DNA of 64,000 nt from contig CM061245.1 in assembly GCA_030848705.1 (NCBI GenBank), positions 73,333,564-73,397,563 on the forward strand. The letters run 5' to 3'. This document shows, piece after piece, positions 20,922-33,205 of this stretch. The position numbers and the translations under genes were made by a program. The DNA comes from Heracleum sosnowskyi (lineage: Eukaryota > Streptophyta > Magnoliopsida > Apiales > Apiaceae). Under the pieces are notes generated by a model, which saw nothing but the letters and a program-made list of their open reading frames with translations, had not been told where the DNA came from and did not search any database. Numbering within the stretch: position 1 is the stretch's first letter; the number at the start of each line of letters is the position of its first letter.

Positions 20922-22100
20922 TCAGTGCGATCCAAGAAACTGGTCTGTCAGCTTGGCTACAGAACTGGCCAAGTCGTCTGCTGCTTCCTGTGTACTGGCC
21001 TCTGCATACACCCTTACAACATCTTCAGTTCCTGATGGTCGTATAAAACATCTTCCCCGAGGATATTTCGCTGCATAAAAGAACAGGAAAAAATAAGTAT
21101 TGGCAAAAGGTTGTTACAAACTGACATGGCAAATGAAAGAACTTGTTCTAGATCAGTCACTGCAAGCGGCCGATTCATTTGCTAAACCTGAATCATATTT
21201 CCCGATTGGTAAAGTTTCTGAATGGATAAAATTTCTGAATGAGTGGAACGAATTCAAAAAACAAATAGCATGATTATTTGCAAGTCTTCTGATTAATATT
21301 TTTAAAAATAAAGGTAGATTTTATGTTCTTGGTTATTTATTTATATATACTAATTATTTTATTATATATTTTTTATATAAACAATAAACACATAATTGAA
21401 ATTATATAATACAATTTATACAGAATTTTACATCAATGATATTATGGGTATACAAGAAAGAGTGTTATTACAATATTAATGTTAGAAATAGCATTTTGAA
21501 CCATTCAGATTTAATTTCAAGATTGTATCGTCCACACAAATCCAGGTGTCGTCCAGCTAGCTTAAAACATCAACCAAACAACCTGGACGATGGATGATCC
21601 ATGGTTCAGCTAATTTTGTGTAATTTACTTGTTTACAAATGACCCCTAAACCATTTATTCATTCTACCACTAGTTAGCTGACGATTTTTGGATGATTCCT
21701 CCGAGGATATTGCAAATTTGTAGGGATATTACAAGAATCAGATGTATAAAGGAACTCTTGTTTAACAAAACAAAACAGCAAAAGTAACAGATAAGCAGTA
21801 AGAATCCAGAAGTTCAACTCAGTTATTTATTATAGTGTTCCTTCTATTGTACAAATTTGAAAATTGAAAGTCTAAATATATGACCATTGACGCGGCTCTG
21901 GGTTTAGAGAGCAGCTACAGAACCCTAAACATACCTAAATGTATGTATGATGCAAACTATTTAATTCAAGATCAATAAACTCGAAAGAGATAAAGTATAG
22001 TACCTGTTAACACATTAATGGCTTCTTGGATGCCAGGGGGGCTGACAACCTCAGTTTCTGCGTTTGCTGTGACAACAGCAGTTCTGTCAACAACTTTCAC
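20922..22100 (-). pseudogene. Phosphoacetylglucosamine mutase, last two exons
   Basis: Minus-strand exon 22004-22100 encodes VKVVDRTAVVTANAETEVVS and IQEAINVLT. It splices (phase 1, GT at 22003-22002, AG at 21072-21071) to 20922-21070, encoding KYPRGRCFIRPSGTEDVVRV, EAADDLASSVAKLTDQFLG and a stop. This is the C-terminus of PAGM (AGM1/PGM3 type), which isomerises GlcNAc-6-P and GlcNAc-1-P for UDP-GlcNAc synthesis; RPSGTEDVVRVYAEA is the phosphate-binding loop. No further exon is found upstream to 23100, so the active-site serine and metal-binding domains are absent. Frame is intact where present, so it may be a recent fragment. Could also be a gene whose next exon lies farther off, but NAC and DEK fragments intervene. 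Confidence 0.8.
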
Positions 22101-23100
22101 CTGTACCGCGTGGCAAGATAGAAATGCTTCTTTAGAAGAGACCATAGATTAAGAATTAGAAAATTAGGTTGAACATTAAACTACCATGCCATATTAAAGA
22201 CTAGGTGATCTTGAGGAGAAGTTTTGTAAGAATAGACTACTGTTAATATGGAAAGAAACTCCATGCTGATAAACCCATAGCCATAAGGGATAAACGGTTT
22301 TGCATAACCCTGTACCAACCATGCACGAGGAACAAATAGCATTAAGCTATGAAAGGATTCTGTTTGTAACCATGGAGTTGTATGAATGTAAATACAGATT
22401 AGCACAGTCGTGGGGGGTTGGGAACATAAGCACGGAAAAAACGCTATGCAACTTTAACAAAAATTACAAACCATCCTGACAATATAAAAGAGGGTTTGGG
22501 GTGTCGGGGTAAGCCTAAACACGAGCATAGGTGTATAAATCTCAACTGAATAATTCCGCACTTAGAAACCCTAGAATACCAAAGTTGACATTGAGCAAAA
22601 GAACTTCAACTCAATTGATTATATCAACAAAACTGAAAAAGAAGGTACTCGACGGCAAAAAAAGTAGACAGAAGCTGGAAGGCATGTGCAAAAATAAACA
22701 AGAGGAAGATTTGTAGAGTCGTCACAAAAAAGGAACTTTAAATTGAAGCCTTCCAGGAGTAAGGTGCATCAGAGAACATGCAAGATGAGCAACATGTAAG
22801 TCAGGCCAGGTGCCATGTTCAAACAAGTTGCGATTAAAAAAAAAAAAAAAAGAGGTTAAAGCTATCTTGAGTTTACATGACACAAACGAGCCAACTACGT
22901 GAAGATGGGTAAACTTGATGAACCTCTTATCCACAATGGAGCCATTGAGTCCTCGATTTTGCTACTCTATTCTTAATTTATGACAGCAAGTCTCAGCCGC
23001 ATCAGCTAGACTCTAGCTAGAGACCAGACACATTAACTACATATCATAATAAGCTAAGGGGAACGAAAAGCCTATACAGGACAAGCAAAGAATTTCTGGC
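22101..23100. other. Non-coding DNA between gene fragments
   Basis: Contains an A16 run near 22839 and scattered short ORFs without resemblance to known proteins. I see no supported gene. Confidence 0.5.
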
Positions 23101-23102
23101 AG

Positions 23103-23696
23103 CAGACTTATCTCGTGTTCGAACTCAATGAGATTGATTCGGGGGTTATTGGTTGTGATTTGAGGGAAGTCGGATTGTACAGGATGCATGAATATAGCTT
23201 GAGTGGGATCAATGCTGGTTTGAATTCGGATGATCCTATTGTTTTATGTAGAATTACGTATGATTCTTCAAAGGATTGCAAGGTGGATCTCAAGTCAGGT
23301 TCTACATCTGTTGGTGATGTTACAAGTAGTAGTAGTGGAGTTGACGAGAAAGCAGAGATGATTAACACGAGTTTGGAGGGAATGAGCAGTGAGCCAACTA
23401 GTGCAATTGATGGTGGTGTTGATGATCCCTCGACTGCTACTCAACAGTTGGATGGTTTGGATGCAACTACTGAGAGTATCTCTCTGGAAGACCTAGATAT
23501 ATGGCTCTCTTTTGATAACTTCGACAACCAGAGTGAAGATGTAGGCCCCCCTGTTGATGTAGACCAGTTCATGGAGTGTCTCAATTTTAATCCACAAAAT
23601 GAGCTAGTTGAAGAGAATAGCATGAGCAATCTTGGTAAAAGAAAATCTGAAGCGGAGGACAATTCATTGAGGAATAAGAAGGCATGTATTTTTTGA
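23103..23696 (+). pseudogene. NAC transcription factor, C-terminal fragment
   Basis: Open frame from an AG acceptor-like site near 23103 to TGA at 23694-23696. YRMHEYSLSGIN and DPIVLCRITYDS match the end of the NAC DNA-binding domain (subdomains D and E: W-V-M-H-E-Y ... V-L-C-R-I). The rest is an acidic Ser-rich tail with SLEDLDIWLSFDNFDN and a basic end (GKRKSEAEDNSLRNKKA), as in NAC activation regions. Subdomains A to C are missing upstream, so it cannot be a complete NAC factor. No stop or frameshift inside. Confidence 0.65.
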
Positions 23697-23956
23697 TTAT
23701 TTGCTGCAGTTAGGAAAAGTGAAAAGTAATGGGCAATTCATAGGATACTTGCTGTTAATATCGTTGTTTTTCTTTGAACTTTCCCTTTATTGTATAAACT
23801 TTGAATTTGTTTGTGTAATTTAGCAAACTGAATTAGACATGTAGCACGCAAGATTGATGGATATATTTTGTTACTGCACATATTTTGATTACTGTATGAT
23901 TAAAATGTTTCTGCCTGGTATGTCGATTTTTCAGTTTGATATTGTTTAAGATTTCA

Positions 23957-25039
23957 GTGGCCTTCAAGCTGTCGAAGATGAGACCTGATGAAAACCTGAA
24001 GCTACTTCATAGCATTCTTTATGGGAAGACGATAAAGGTAGTCCTTTTGGCGCTACACCATTATTCCTTATTGAAAGTAATTTAACTATCATTTTTTTCT
24101 TCACTTAATAGTCCTTGGGTAAATGCACGTGTTCTTAATTAATCAAAAGTATTTAAGGGTTTAGTTAATGTATTATGAGAAAGCTTGTTATTAACCATTA
24201 GTTTATATTGCAGGTGCACGTATTGAAAAGAAACATTGGTTTGTTTTCTGGCTTTGTGTGGGATGTGAACGAGGTTAAAGAAGTTAAATTTTTTTATTGC
24301 CAAAACTATTTTCATGTTTGGTCTGTTTAGTATCAGATGGACAGATGGAGGAGTCACTTTGTATTTTTTTGGCTTGGCTTAGGGTAGTTGATTAAGCCTA
24401 TGATAGTTGTCTGTTTTGAGGTTCGATTGGTGTAGTGTTGCTTGTTTAGTAAATTGTTTGACCACTTTCATCAGGAAAAGCAGAGGCTTAAAGTGAAGGA
24501 GAGGATTGATAAGTGTGTCAGAGACAAACTGCTGCTTTTTTGAAATATTCTTAATTTACCAGTTACCAAATCCTGTTCTAAGAAGGTAAGTCTTTGCAAA
24601 CAAGGTGGGCTGAAATTAAGGTTACATGCATTGATGCAGTACTCTAATTACTACTTAACTGCTTTTTTCAGGAAGATCTTTCTGTGAAACTATTGGAGTT
24701 TTTGGAATCTCCACATGTTACAACTGAAATTTTGCTATCTGACATTGAAGTGCGCTCTCCTCTCCTTCTCTCTGTCACACCCCCCCCCCCCAAGCATGTC
24801 ATATGTATAGATGTCATTTCTGTTGCCTAACCTTCTTCCTGTTTTGGTGTACACGATTTATTTAAGGCAGTTATAGTATAGTGCAAGCCAACTTTAAGAA
24901 AAATAAAAAAGGTCTGTATCTCTTTGTTTATTATGATTTTCATGCTTATTAATTACAGAAAGCTAAAAAGCTGAAGAGGAAGGCTAAATCTAGCAAGTCA
25001 CCGCGCTCTGGGAGGAAAGCTGTAAAGACAGCATCCAAG
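23957..25039 (+). pseudogene. DEK-domain chromatin protein, five internal exons
   Basis: Exons with good splice sites at 23957-24037 (AFKLSKMRPDENLKLLHSIL), 24214-24273 (VHVLKRNIGLFSGFVWDVNE), 24475-24585 (KQRLKVKERIDKCVRDKLLL), 24672-24749 (EDLSVKLLEFLESPHVTTEI) and 24959-25039 (KAKKLKRKAKSSKSPRSGRK). This follows plant DEK homologues, which bind chromatin and histones. A TGA at 24541-24543 interrupts exon 3 where the family has Cys. N-terminal acidic and C-terminal DEK-C parts are not seen. Introns are kept, so it is a genomic copy and not a retrocopy. Confidence 0.8.
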
Positions 25040-26587
25040 GTGTGCATATGTTTTTTTTCGGTTTTTGTTTATGTTATCACCTGACAACCTTAATGACGCT
25101 ACCCTAGCTACTTTTAAGGTTTGAATACAAAAAAATGACGGGGCTTAATTGTGTTGCACTGTAAGAGTTTCATTCTGTATCTTTACCAAAGTAAGTGTCA
25201 ACTCAATATTTTCTGCTAGCTGGGACTATAATATGCACTCCTGATTCAGACAAAAACCAGACAATCTTATAGATTAGGTTGTCTTTATTAAGTTGACCTG
25301 ATTGTCTCAACGTCAGGTGTATTCTTTTTTCTTCCTTCTCCCGTTTTCAGGGTAAGCTTGTCACTGCATCGTAGCATACTACCTTTATGTATATATATTT
25401 TAGAGTTATATATGTGATTGCTAATTTAGGTAAAATCGGTAAATTCTGATGGTTGTAAGTTGATAAGGAGGGGTATTGAATGGAAATGCAAGTTGGGATG
25501 TTAGGGTTCTCAGATATTCATAATAATTCACATGGATTGTCACGAAACTCAGATTTGGAGGGTGAAAGTGATGGTCCAGGGGAAGGGCTTACTTCGGATT
25601 GTCATAAATCAGGATTGAGCTCACCTATATTTTCCTCCAAAACCACTCTTGGGAAGAATAGGAATCTGTTCATGAGGCCAGGTCTCGTTTTTGTGGAATC
25701 TGTGTTCTATGGTGAGGAGACCTGGCCTCGCCATAAAGTATTGGTAAGATAAGGTGTCTGGACTATAGGGATGGTGATAATTTACTCCTTTTCTATTATA
25801 AGTTAGAAATATTAGGTCTGTAGGTTTATAAATTATAATAGATCAGCTGTCTTGTTCAAACAGGCAGGGAAGAAGCCCTGCCAGATCAGCAGAGGTCATG
25901 TCTGTTGGTGACAAGATCATGCGAAATGCTAGAAATTGCATTACAGACATTTTGGTAAATAACAGGGAGATCACTGGATCTGAGTTCTGGATGTTACATT
26001 GTATACATGACAATTTTGTTACACTGCAAGTATCTAATTCTGTATAATGTGTTTGATCATATTGTCAAAACTTATAGTTGGCAGGAATTAATTGCACTTG
26101 TAATGAACAGCCCTCTATGAAACAACAGCCTTTGGTACTGCACTTAAGTATTTACTTAAGGAATTAATTGCGAGCGAAAACCACACTTCTGGGTGACTTC
26201 TAAAGGTTCCTTCCAGGAGGGACAAAAGAATGTCATGAAGCAAAAATTATTTGAGGTAGGCAATAATGTTCCGGGTCATATTTATACTTGTTTACACTTC
26301 ACCCTAATTCTTCACCTCACACGTGATACGTGATATGCTTTGATTTATGTGAATATAAGTTAAAGGTCTTTATTCAAGTCTTAAGGTCTCCATCTGTACA
26401 TAGTACTACAGTAGACACTTGATTAGATACTTGCAAGAAGGTTAATAACTTTCATTCTCTTTTCGATGTGTATGCCATCTACATGTCATTAATCATGCTT
26501 TTTGAACAATTTATGACTCACTATGTACAAGTATAGTGCTGAAAGAAAGGTCTAACTCATTAGTGTGTTTTCTTAAGTTTTTTATAG
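25040..26587 (+). other. Unassigned sequence between DEK and XLG fragments
   Basis: Holds a 90-codon ORF at 25480-25752 (MEMQVGMLGFSDIHNNSHG; Ser/Gly-rich) and an exon-like piece near 25875-25965 (MSVGDKIMRNARNCITDI). I recognise neither. They could be further captured exons. Confidence 0.35.
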
Positions 26588-27855
26588 GCAAGATTTTTAT
26601 ACAATGCCCTTTTCTCTGAAGATGAGCGTCAAGAAATTAAATCAATTATCCAGAGCAACCTGTACAACTATATTGGTATTCTTCTTGAGGAACGTGAATG
26701 ATTTGAAGAGGAAAGCTTGAACAAAAGGAGGACGAAATATACCAATCAACTTGTCCGCCAGGTACAGAAAAATAAGATTCACTCACGTCATCCGTCAGCC
26801 ATATATTGTTCAGGTAAGAGATAACTAGACCTGCTTAATCCATCACAGTGAATAAATTGGAAGTACCATTCGAATTCAAGGCTGTATGATGTGTGGCAAT
26901 TTACTCATGCTCTGGTATCAATTATATACTTTTTATAGTAAAAAATATAGGTCATGCCACTAATGTACCATGTTCTTTTAACTGAGATTAGCATACATGA
27001 GACCAAAAATCCAGAGACATCGATTTGGTTGAGAAAGAATAAATTCCTTTCAAGGAAATTAGACATAACTGCTGGAAATATGGTAAATCAACTTTACTGT
27101 AAATTGTGCATTTAGACTAGTGATTTCAGATTTGACAAGTTCGAGAAGAAATTTGCTCCACTGGAATGAGCTATGCGCTCGCTGTAGTTTTTTTTTTTTT
27201 TTTTTATCAAATTGCTAAAATGGTTCTGCCTGGTATGTCAATACTGAATATAGGATAGTTGTGCAACATATGATGCTATAGCAATGGAATGAAAAAGTTC
27301 TGCTAGACTTGAACCCTATATATTCTGTACTTTTACTAGCTTTTAACGATTTACTTTATGATGTGCATGTAGGCACACATATTTGTAATTATTAACCAGA
27401 TTTGTGAAGAAACTATTAATTCCATCAGCCAAAGACTAAGAGCATTCTCTGATTGGCTTCACCAAGTTACACATGATGCCGGGAAATTTAAAGGACATTT
27501 TTCCAGATTTAACTCGAGATTATGCACCACTAGTGGTGGAATTGTGGAAGATTAAAGCCATTCAAGCCACATACAGCTGGAAAATCAAGCGCTTTCTTAA
27601 GGAGACAGTTATTTTTTATATCGGGTAAGCTTTTGCTCACATTGCCCCTGTCAACATAATTTGTCTTACAAATAACAAAAAGTGTGAAATAACACTTTCG
27701 TAGATAGTTTAATATCTGGCTCATTCTATTTTAAGTGATTTATGTATAGTTTGGCAGGTTTCATTTGGAGGGCTGTTGAAATTTCGAGGGCGGACTATGA
27801 GCCTTCTGACTTGGACATTCTGTATGCGGGCTACTTTGAAAATTTAGCCAAATAA
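26588..27855 (+). pseudogene. Extra-large G protein (XLG), C-terminal exon fragments
   Basis: Exon 26588-26761 reads ARFLYNALFSEDERQEIKSI, QSNLYNYIGILLEERE, then TGA at 26699-26701, then FEEESLNKRR. Exon about 27400-27609 reads SISQRLRAFSDWL, a frameshift near 27470, then GNLKDIFPDLTRDYAPLV and ELWKIKAIQATY. Exon 27758-27855 reads AVEISRADYEPSDLDILYA and stops soon after. These blocks and their order match the helical region of plant XLG proteins, atypical G-alpha subunits at the plasma membrane and nucleus. The TGA fits a CGA arginine codon hit by C-to-T. Clearly broken. Confidence 0.8.
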
Positions 27856-29799
27856 ATAAACATGTTCTTGCTAGCTAGCTGACTAGAGCTTAATAGTTAA
27901 CGAGCTAATTAGGGAAGCCTAATAATTGCTTGGTTATCTGTACTAGGCTATTAGCAAACATTCATATCCTTCTACTCCAAGTTAACACATAACTTTATTT
28001 TGGGTTGACGAAAATGTGGATTATATTCATTGACAATTTAACATGCAGGTTTCACATATTCTGGACTCTATACTACATTTCTCGTAATAATATGAGCCAA
28101 ATTTAACATGTTGTGTCTCTCTAAGTCTATTTATTGTGTTTGCGCAAATACAGTAAGGTTATCCTTGATCATAGTAGCAATTTATTTAATCCTATAAATT
28201 TATGAAATATTTTGGACTCTACAAGCGCTTTTGTAATTATAGTTAAAACTCTTAACTCTACAAATGTATGGTATTTCTTGTAAAGCTAGCCCAAGCAAAG
28301 ACTGAAATATTAAGGCACCAAGGAAAAACACACTTTCTTGGAGGACTGTCAAGATGTTGGAGAGGATGCCCTGTTTGCGGACTGTCCAAGACTACTCACA
28401 TTTCAGACTTTCAGTGGCAATGAGAGAGTAAGATACCCCAATTTTCAGACCCCAACTACAAGCGAAATCATGGTCAGTTAAATTTTTTCTGTATTAATTT
28501 AAGTTCTATGTTCATTACTTTCAAGTTCTTATACATAAAATGTTGTCCAGATTCTTCTTTTGGGCTAGCTTTACGAACTATTTTAGTTATATCTGAGGAC
28601 ACCCGAGTTTAAAATCATCTAGAACTTACATTTACATTTTAATGCAGTAACTAATAATACATTTCTATAACTTTTGTCATGTTAGTGCTGCATGCAACAC
28701 ATATGCAATCTTACTTTTCAAGTGTGAACAAAAGGCTACTTTAGTTAATGTGAATATGTAAACTTTTAGGGAAAAAAAATTAAGCAATCTCGAAATGAAG
28801 TCTCGAAACTGAAGCAGGTATGTTTCTCAATTAAGCAGCTATTTTGTTAGAACAGATCTTGAGAGTAACAGCTAGTTATGTAACTACTAACTACTAAATG
28901 AACACATGTCAGATATCCATGCCACAGAGCAATAGAATTCATAAATCTAGTCTTTCCTAATGCTTGAAACTTGAATCCATAACGGCCTGAATTCTTGACA
29001 GACTTGTGTAATTTGCTTCTTTTTTGTTTTTTTGCCTCTAATTGCAATACACGTACGTCTGATGAAATGCTAAGTTTAAAAGTGTAGAGTGTTGGCTTAC
29101 TTCCAAGGAACATCACCAACAAGCATTCAGTCAACCGTCCTTGTCTTCATATGCAAGCACATATTCAGAGCCATGTACAAGATTGTTTAATCGACTGGCA
29201 CTGAGACCCTCTTGTTCTGGAAGTCCTTTAGAGGTGCACTGCCCTGAATAACAGCCATGTATAATACAAGTCAAGTCTAGTTGAAATATAAGCTTATGCA
29301 GTAATTACGAATTCTATACCAGTGTTCCTCTGACCCTTCAATCTCATCATAGATATAAAACTAGTATAATCTATTATTTAATAGTTATATATGAATAACT
29401 GGTTGCACATATAATTTTTCAATAGATCTTGATGAGTGCCAATGGTACATCAGCTGAACATGCTCTCGAGAGCTGATGAAAGTTCAGCGTAACTAGAGTA
29501 GGTTTTGAGGTCAACTTTTCTGAGATATGGATACGTCCATGCTAACCTTAACATAAATGCACCCTATAATTGAATCTCCTTTTACCACATCTGCGTTCTT
29601 ATATATATTGGTAGCCAGTGTGTTCTTATATATATTTGTGTTATAAATACAAATCTTACACCTAATTTTATTTTTAGGAAATAAAATTAGGTATAGCAAT
29701 ATTTGTTTGTGCATTTATACAGGAAAGCTATTCTGTCATCCTGCCCAGTAACGATCATCCAGAACATTTCAGAGTTGACACCAGTGGATAATTGATAAA
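27856..29799. other. Non-coding or unrecognised DNA
   Basis: Exon-like patches occur near 28330-28430 and 28770-28817 (KKIKQSRNEVSKLKQ before a GTATG donor), but I cannot assign them. The rest is intron-like AT-rich sequence. Confidence 0.4.
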
Positions 29800-30560
29800 A
29801 TGGATCACAGTCGCTATGCTCGTCAGCAAGGATGGGAAAATAACAGTGTAATTTTTGTTTTTTTTAATCACATATATGGGATGATGTACAGGAAATTAGG
29901 CTCGTGTGATTCTGCATTTTGTCCGGAATCTAATCTTAAAAGAGCGATGAGATAAGCCATTGGGCAACGATGATATGGAATCGATTTGTCTACCTTGTAC
30001 CATGCCTATTGGCTATTACTTGCTGACATCGCTTATTCTCTTGAATCCACAGGCTTTGGAAGGTTATGGTGCAATACATGACCCAAAGTTTCAGTGAGTG
30101 AAACTCCTGGCTATCACAATGGGTATTTAGTTTGCTGTTAGCTTCCTGAATAGTTTTAATGCTTACTTGTAGCGTTTTTCTACATTGATGAGTTGCTTTT
30201 TTGTATTCAATATGTTATGAAGATTGTCTCTGTTGCTAGATCCTGTGATCTTTTGTAGGTTCTACATTTTAGGCCTTTGATACTATATTATTTACATACT
30301 AGTTCATCAATGCATAACACTACATAAATGCGTAACTAACTCTGCTGATGTGTCAGCTGAGCTGGCTGTACACCAACAGCTTGGCCTCTAATAAGAGGGA
30401 GATGTTATGAGGAAGAAGATCCAATTGATAACAACACTAGGCGGCATGAAAAGCCATATGTTGACTCGTATCAAGACCTAGATTCCTTTCATGATTCAGA
30501 AAAATACAGTGACACATTTCAGGAGTATGATAAGTTGCGGGATGGTTATCGCACTATAGA
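29800..30560 (+). pseudogene. SUA-like (RBM5/10-type) RNA-binding protein, first exons
   Basis: ATG at 29800 starts MDHSRYARQQGWENNS (exon 29800-29847). Exon 30053-30093 reads ALEGYGAIHDPKF, and about 30396-30560 reads CYEEEDPIDNN, RRHEKPYVDSYQDLDSFHD and YDKLRDGYR. This is the Arg/Tyr/Asp-rich N-terminus of the plant splicing regulator SUPPRESSOR OF ABI3-5 as I recall it. The RRM, OCRE and G-patch domains are absent: the copy ends at or near the E2 insertion point, and the sequence on the other side of E2 is HSP90, not SUA. It is a 5' gene fragment. Confidence 0.6.
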
Positions 30561-31521
30561 TGATAACTCCAAATCCCGATCTAGGACCTTCCCGGCCGAT
30601 TCCACGCCTGGAAGCGGTGTCGCTGCGGTTGGGACTCTGCAAAACAACACCGGAGGGGGGTTTGGACCCTGGCGGCGCCTCCGGCGTGAGAATAAGTAAC
30701 GGCTTTGGAAAGGGAGATAGGAATATAGAGAAATCTAAATATGGAGGGTGTGTGTATAGGTTAGGACTGTAAAAGAGAATGTAACCCCTGCACCTTTCCT
30801 CCTTGGTCTATATATAGGCCCAGGATTAGGGTTTAGGGGTTGTACCTGTAATCATGAGCGTTGAATCCTAGGTAGGTAGGACACCTGGGTGATGTTGATG
30901 GATTGCACGTGTCCAGGTGACGGATTGTGGCAGCGTGTGCCGGGCTCCTGCTGGCGTGTGGTTTAAATAGGAAATAATTATCCCAATCATTAGGAATCTT
31001 TACGTGTCGTCACCAGGTGTGGCCATCGGTCATGGCCTAACCACGTCACGTACCAATGTGTAGTCTTCATGTGCGTTATTGCCTTTGTCGCCAGGGATGG
31101 ATTAAACTTTGAACTTAAGCCCAACCTGTGAGCTCGAGTTTTGTAGGTGAGTCCGGATTCCGATACGAGTTCGGACTAGTAGATGAGTCAGGACTCCGAT
31201 ACGGGCTAGGACTTGAAGGTGAGTCATGACAGAACATGAATCCAGACTAGTTGGTGGACCATGATTGAGATATGAGTCCGGGGTCCAGGACGGGTCCGGG
31301 CTATACATAGCCTATCAATGACCTAGACATGTCACGTAACGAGGTGTAGATTTTCTCACACAGGATGTTGCCTTTGTCGCCAGGAGGTAGTTAAACTTAA
31401 AGCTTGAGCCATAGCCTGGCAATGCGTCCGGACTGGTACCTAGGTCATGACTCCCAGATGAGTCTGGACTAGGAGGCGAGCCATGACTGTAATGGTAATC
31501 CGGGCTATACATAGCCTATCA
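30561..31521 (-). repeat. E2 3' LTR
   Basis: 961 bp, TGATAAC to CTATCA on the + strand. On the minus strand it is the downstream LTR, right after the PPT. Confidence 0.95.
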
Positions 31522-31537
31522 TTTGCCCCCCACTCCC
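31522..31537 (-). promoter_or_regulatory. E2 polypurine tract
   Basis: On the minus strand GGGAGTGGGGGGCAAA abuts the 3' LTR. Confidence 0.85.
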
Positions 31538-31609
31538 TTATTCAGATTTTCTGGATGGGGGAGTAGAAATTCCTTATTAGGTAACTTTGAAAAAATTCCT
31601 GGTTTGATT

Positions 31610-33205
31610 GTTGCCCCCCAACCCGGATTGTTGTCAAGGATGGCAATCCGGTGTTAAGGGGAAGTCCTAGTTCTTTCTTAAGTCCAAAGCCGAAGGCTCT
31701 GAGTAACTTAGAAAAAATTCATGGCTTGATTGTTGCTCCCAAACCCGGATTGTTATCAAGGATGGCAATCCAGTGTTAAGAGGAAGTCTTGGTTCTTTCT
31801 TAAGTCCAAAGCCGAAGGCTTTGAGTAACTTAGAAAAAATTCCTGGCTTGATTGTTGCCCCCAAACCCGGATTGTTATCAAGGATGGCAATCCGGTGTTA
31901 AGAGGAAGTCTTGGTTCTTTCTTAAGTCCAAAGCCGAAGGCTCTGAGTAACTTAGAAAAAATTCCTGGCTTGATTGTTGCCCCCAAACCCGGATTGTTAT
32001 CAAGGATGGCAATCCGGTGTTAAGAGGAAGTCTTGGTTCTTTCTTAAGTCCAAAGCTGTAGGCCTTGGGTAACTTAGAAAAAATTCTTGGCTTGATTGTT
32101 GCCCCCAACCCGGATTGTTATCAAGGATGGCAATCCGGTGTTAAGAGGAAGTCTTGGTTCTTTCTTAAGTCCAAAGCTGTAGGCCTTGGGTAACTTAGAA
32201 AAAATTCTTGGCTTGATTGTTGCCCCCAACCCGGATTGTTATCAAGGATGGCAATCCGGTGTTAGGGGTAAGTCATGGTTCTTTCTCAAGTCCAAAGCTG
32301 AAGGCTCTGAGTAGCTTAGAAAAAATTCCTGGCTTGATTGTTGCCCCCAAACCCGGATTGTTATCAAGGATGGCAATCCGGTGTTAAGAGGAAGTCTTGG
32401 TTCTTTCTTAAGTCCAAAGCCGAAGGCTCTGAGTAACTTAGAAAAAATTCCTGGCTTGATTGTTGCCCCCAAACCCGGATTGTTATCAAGGATGGCAATC
32501 CGGTGTTAAGAGGAAGTCTTGGTTCTTTCTTAAGTCCAAAGCTGAAGGCTCTGAGTAGCTTAGAAAAAATTCCTGGCTTGATTGTTGCCCCCAAACCCGG
32601 ATTGTTATCAAGGATGGCAATCCGGTGTTAAGAGGAAGTCTTGGTTCTTTCTTAAGTCCAAAGCCGAAGGCTCTGAGTAACTTAGAAAAAATTCCTGGCT
32701 TGATTGTTGCCCCCAAACCCGGATTGTTATCAAGGATGGCAATCCGGTGTTAAGAGGAAGTCTTGGTTCTTTCTTAAGTCCAAAGCTGTAGGCCTTGGGT
32801 AACTTAGAAAAAATTCTTGGCTTGATTGTTGCCCCCAACCCGGATTGTTATCAAGGATGGCAATCCGGTGTTAAGAGGAAGTCTTGGTTCTTTCTTAAGT
32901 CCAAAGCTGTAGGCCTTGGGTAACTTAGAAAAAATTCTTGGCTTGATTGTTGCCCCCAACCCGGATTGTTATCAAGGATGGCAATCCGGTGTTAGGGGTA
33001 AGTCATGGTTCTTTCTCAAGTCCAAAGCTGAAGGCTCTGAGTAGCTTAGAAAAAATTCCTGGCTTGATTGTTGCCCCCAAACCCGGATTGTTATCAAGGA
33101 TGGCAATCCGGTGTTAAGAGGAAGTCTTGGTTCTTTCTTAAGTCCAAAGCCGAAGGCTCTGAGTAACTTAGAAAAAATTTCCTGGCTTGATTGTTGCCCC
33201 CGAAT
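31610..33205 (-). repeat. Tandem array: ~13 copies of a 121-122 bp unit
   Basis: The landmark CGGATTGTTATCAAGGATGG recurs about every 122 bp from 31624 to 33083. Each unit contains TTGTTGCCCCCAA, which on the element's sense strand is a G-run like the real PPT. Units come in variants (GCCGAAGG, GCTGTAGG, GCTGAAGG), and the variant order repeats with a period of about 729 bp. Repeated minus-strand 76-codon frames are a by-product of the repeat and not genes. Such 3' arrays are known in Tat elements and can seed satellites. Confidence 0.93.

Noticed and set aside
22722..22934. Minus-strand 70-codon ORF as a further PAGM exon
   Set aside because: The residues do not match PAGM, and a phenylalanine run comes from the poly(A) tract.
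30560..30772. 70-codon ORF at the E2 LTR edge, repeated at 43522
   Set aside because: Chance frame inside both LTRs, GC-rich but without resemblance to a protein family.
31667..32838. Series of similar 76-codon minus-strand ORFs
   Set aside because: They are frames through the 122-bp tandem units, identical by repetition and with no start or domain evidence.
31610..33205. CRISPR-like repeat pattern
   Set aside because: The whole 122-bp unit is repeated with no variable spacers, and the DNA is plant nuclear.
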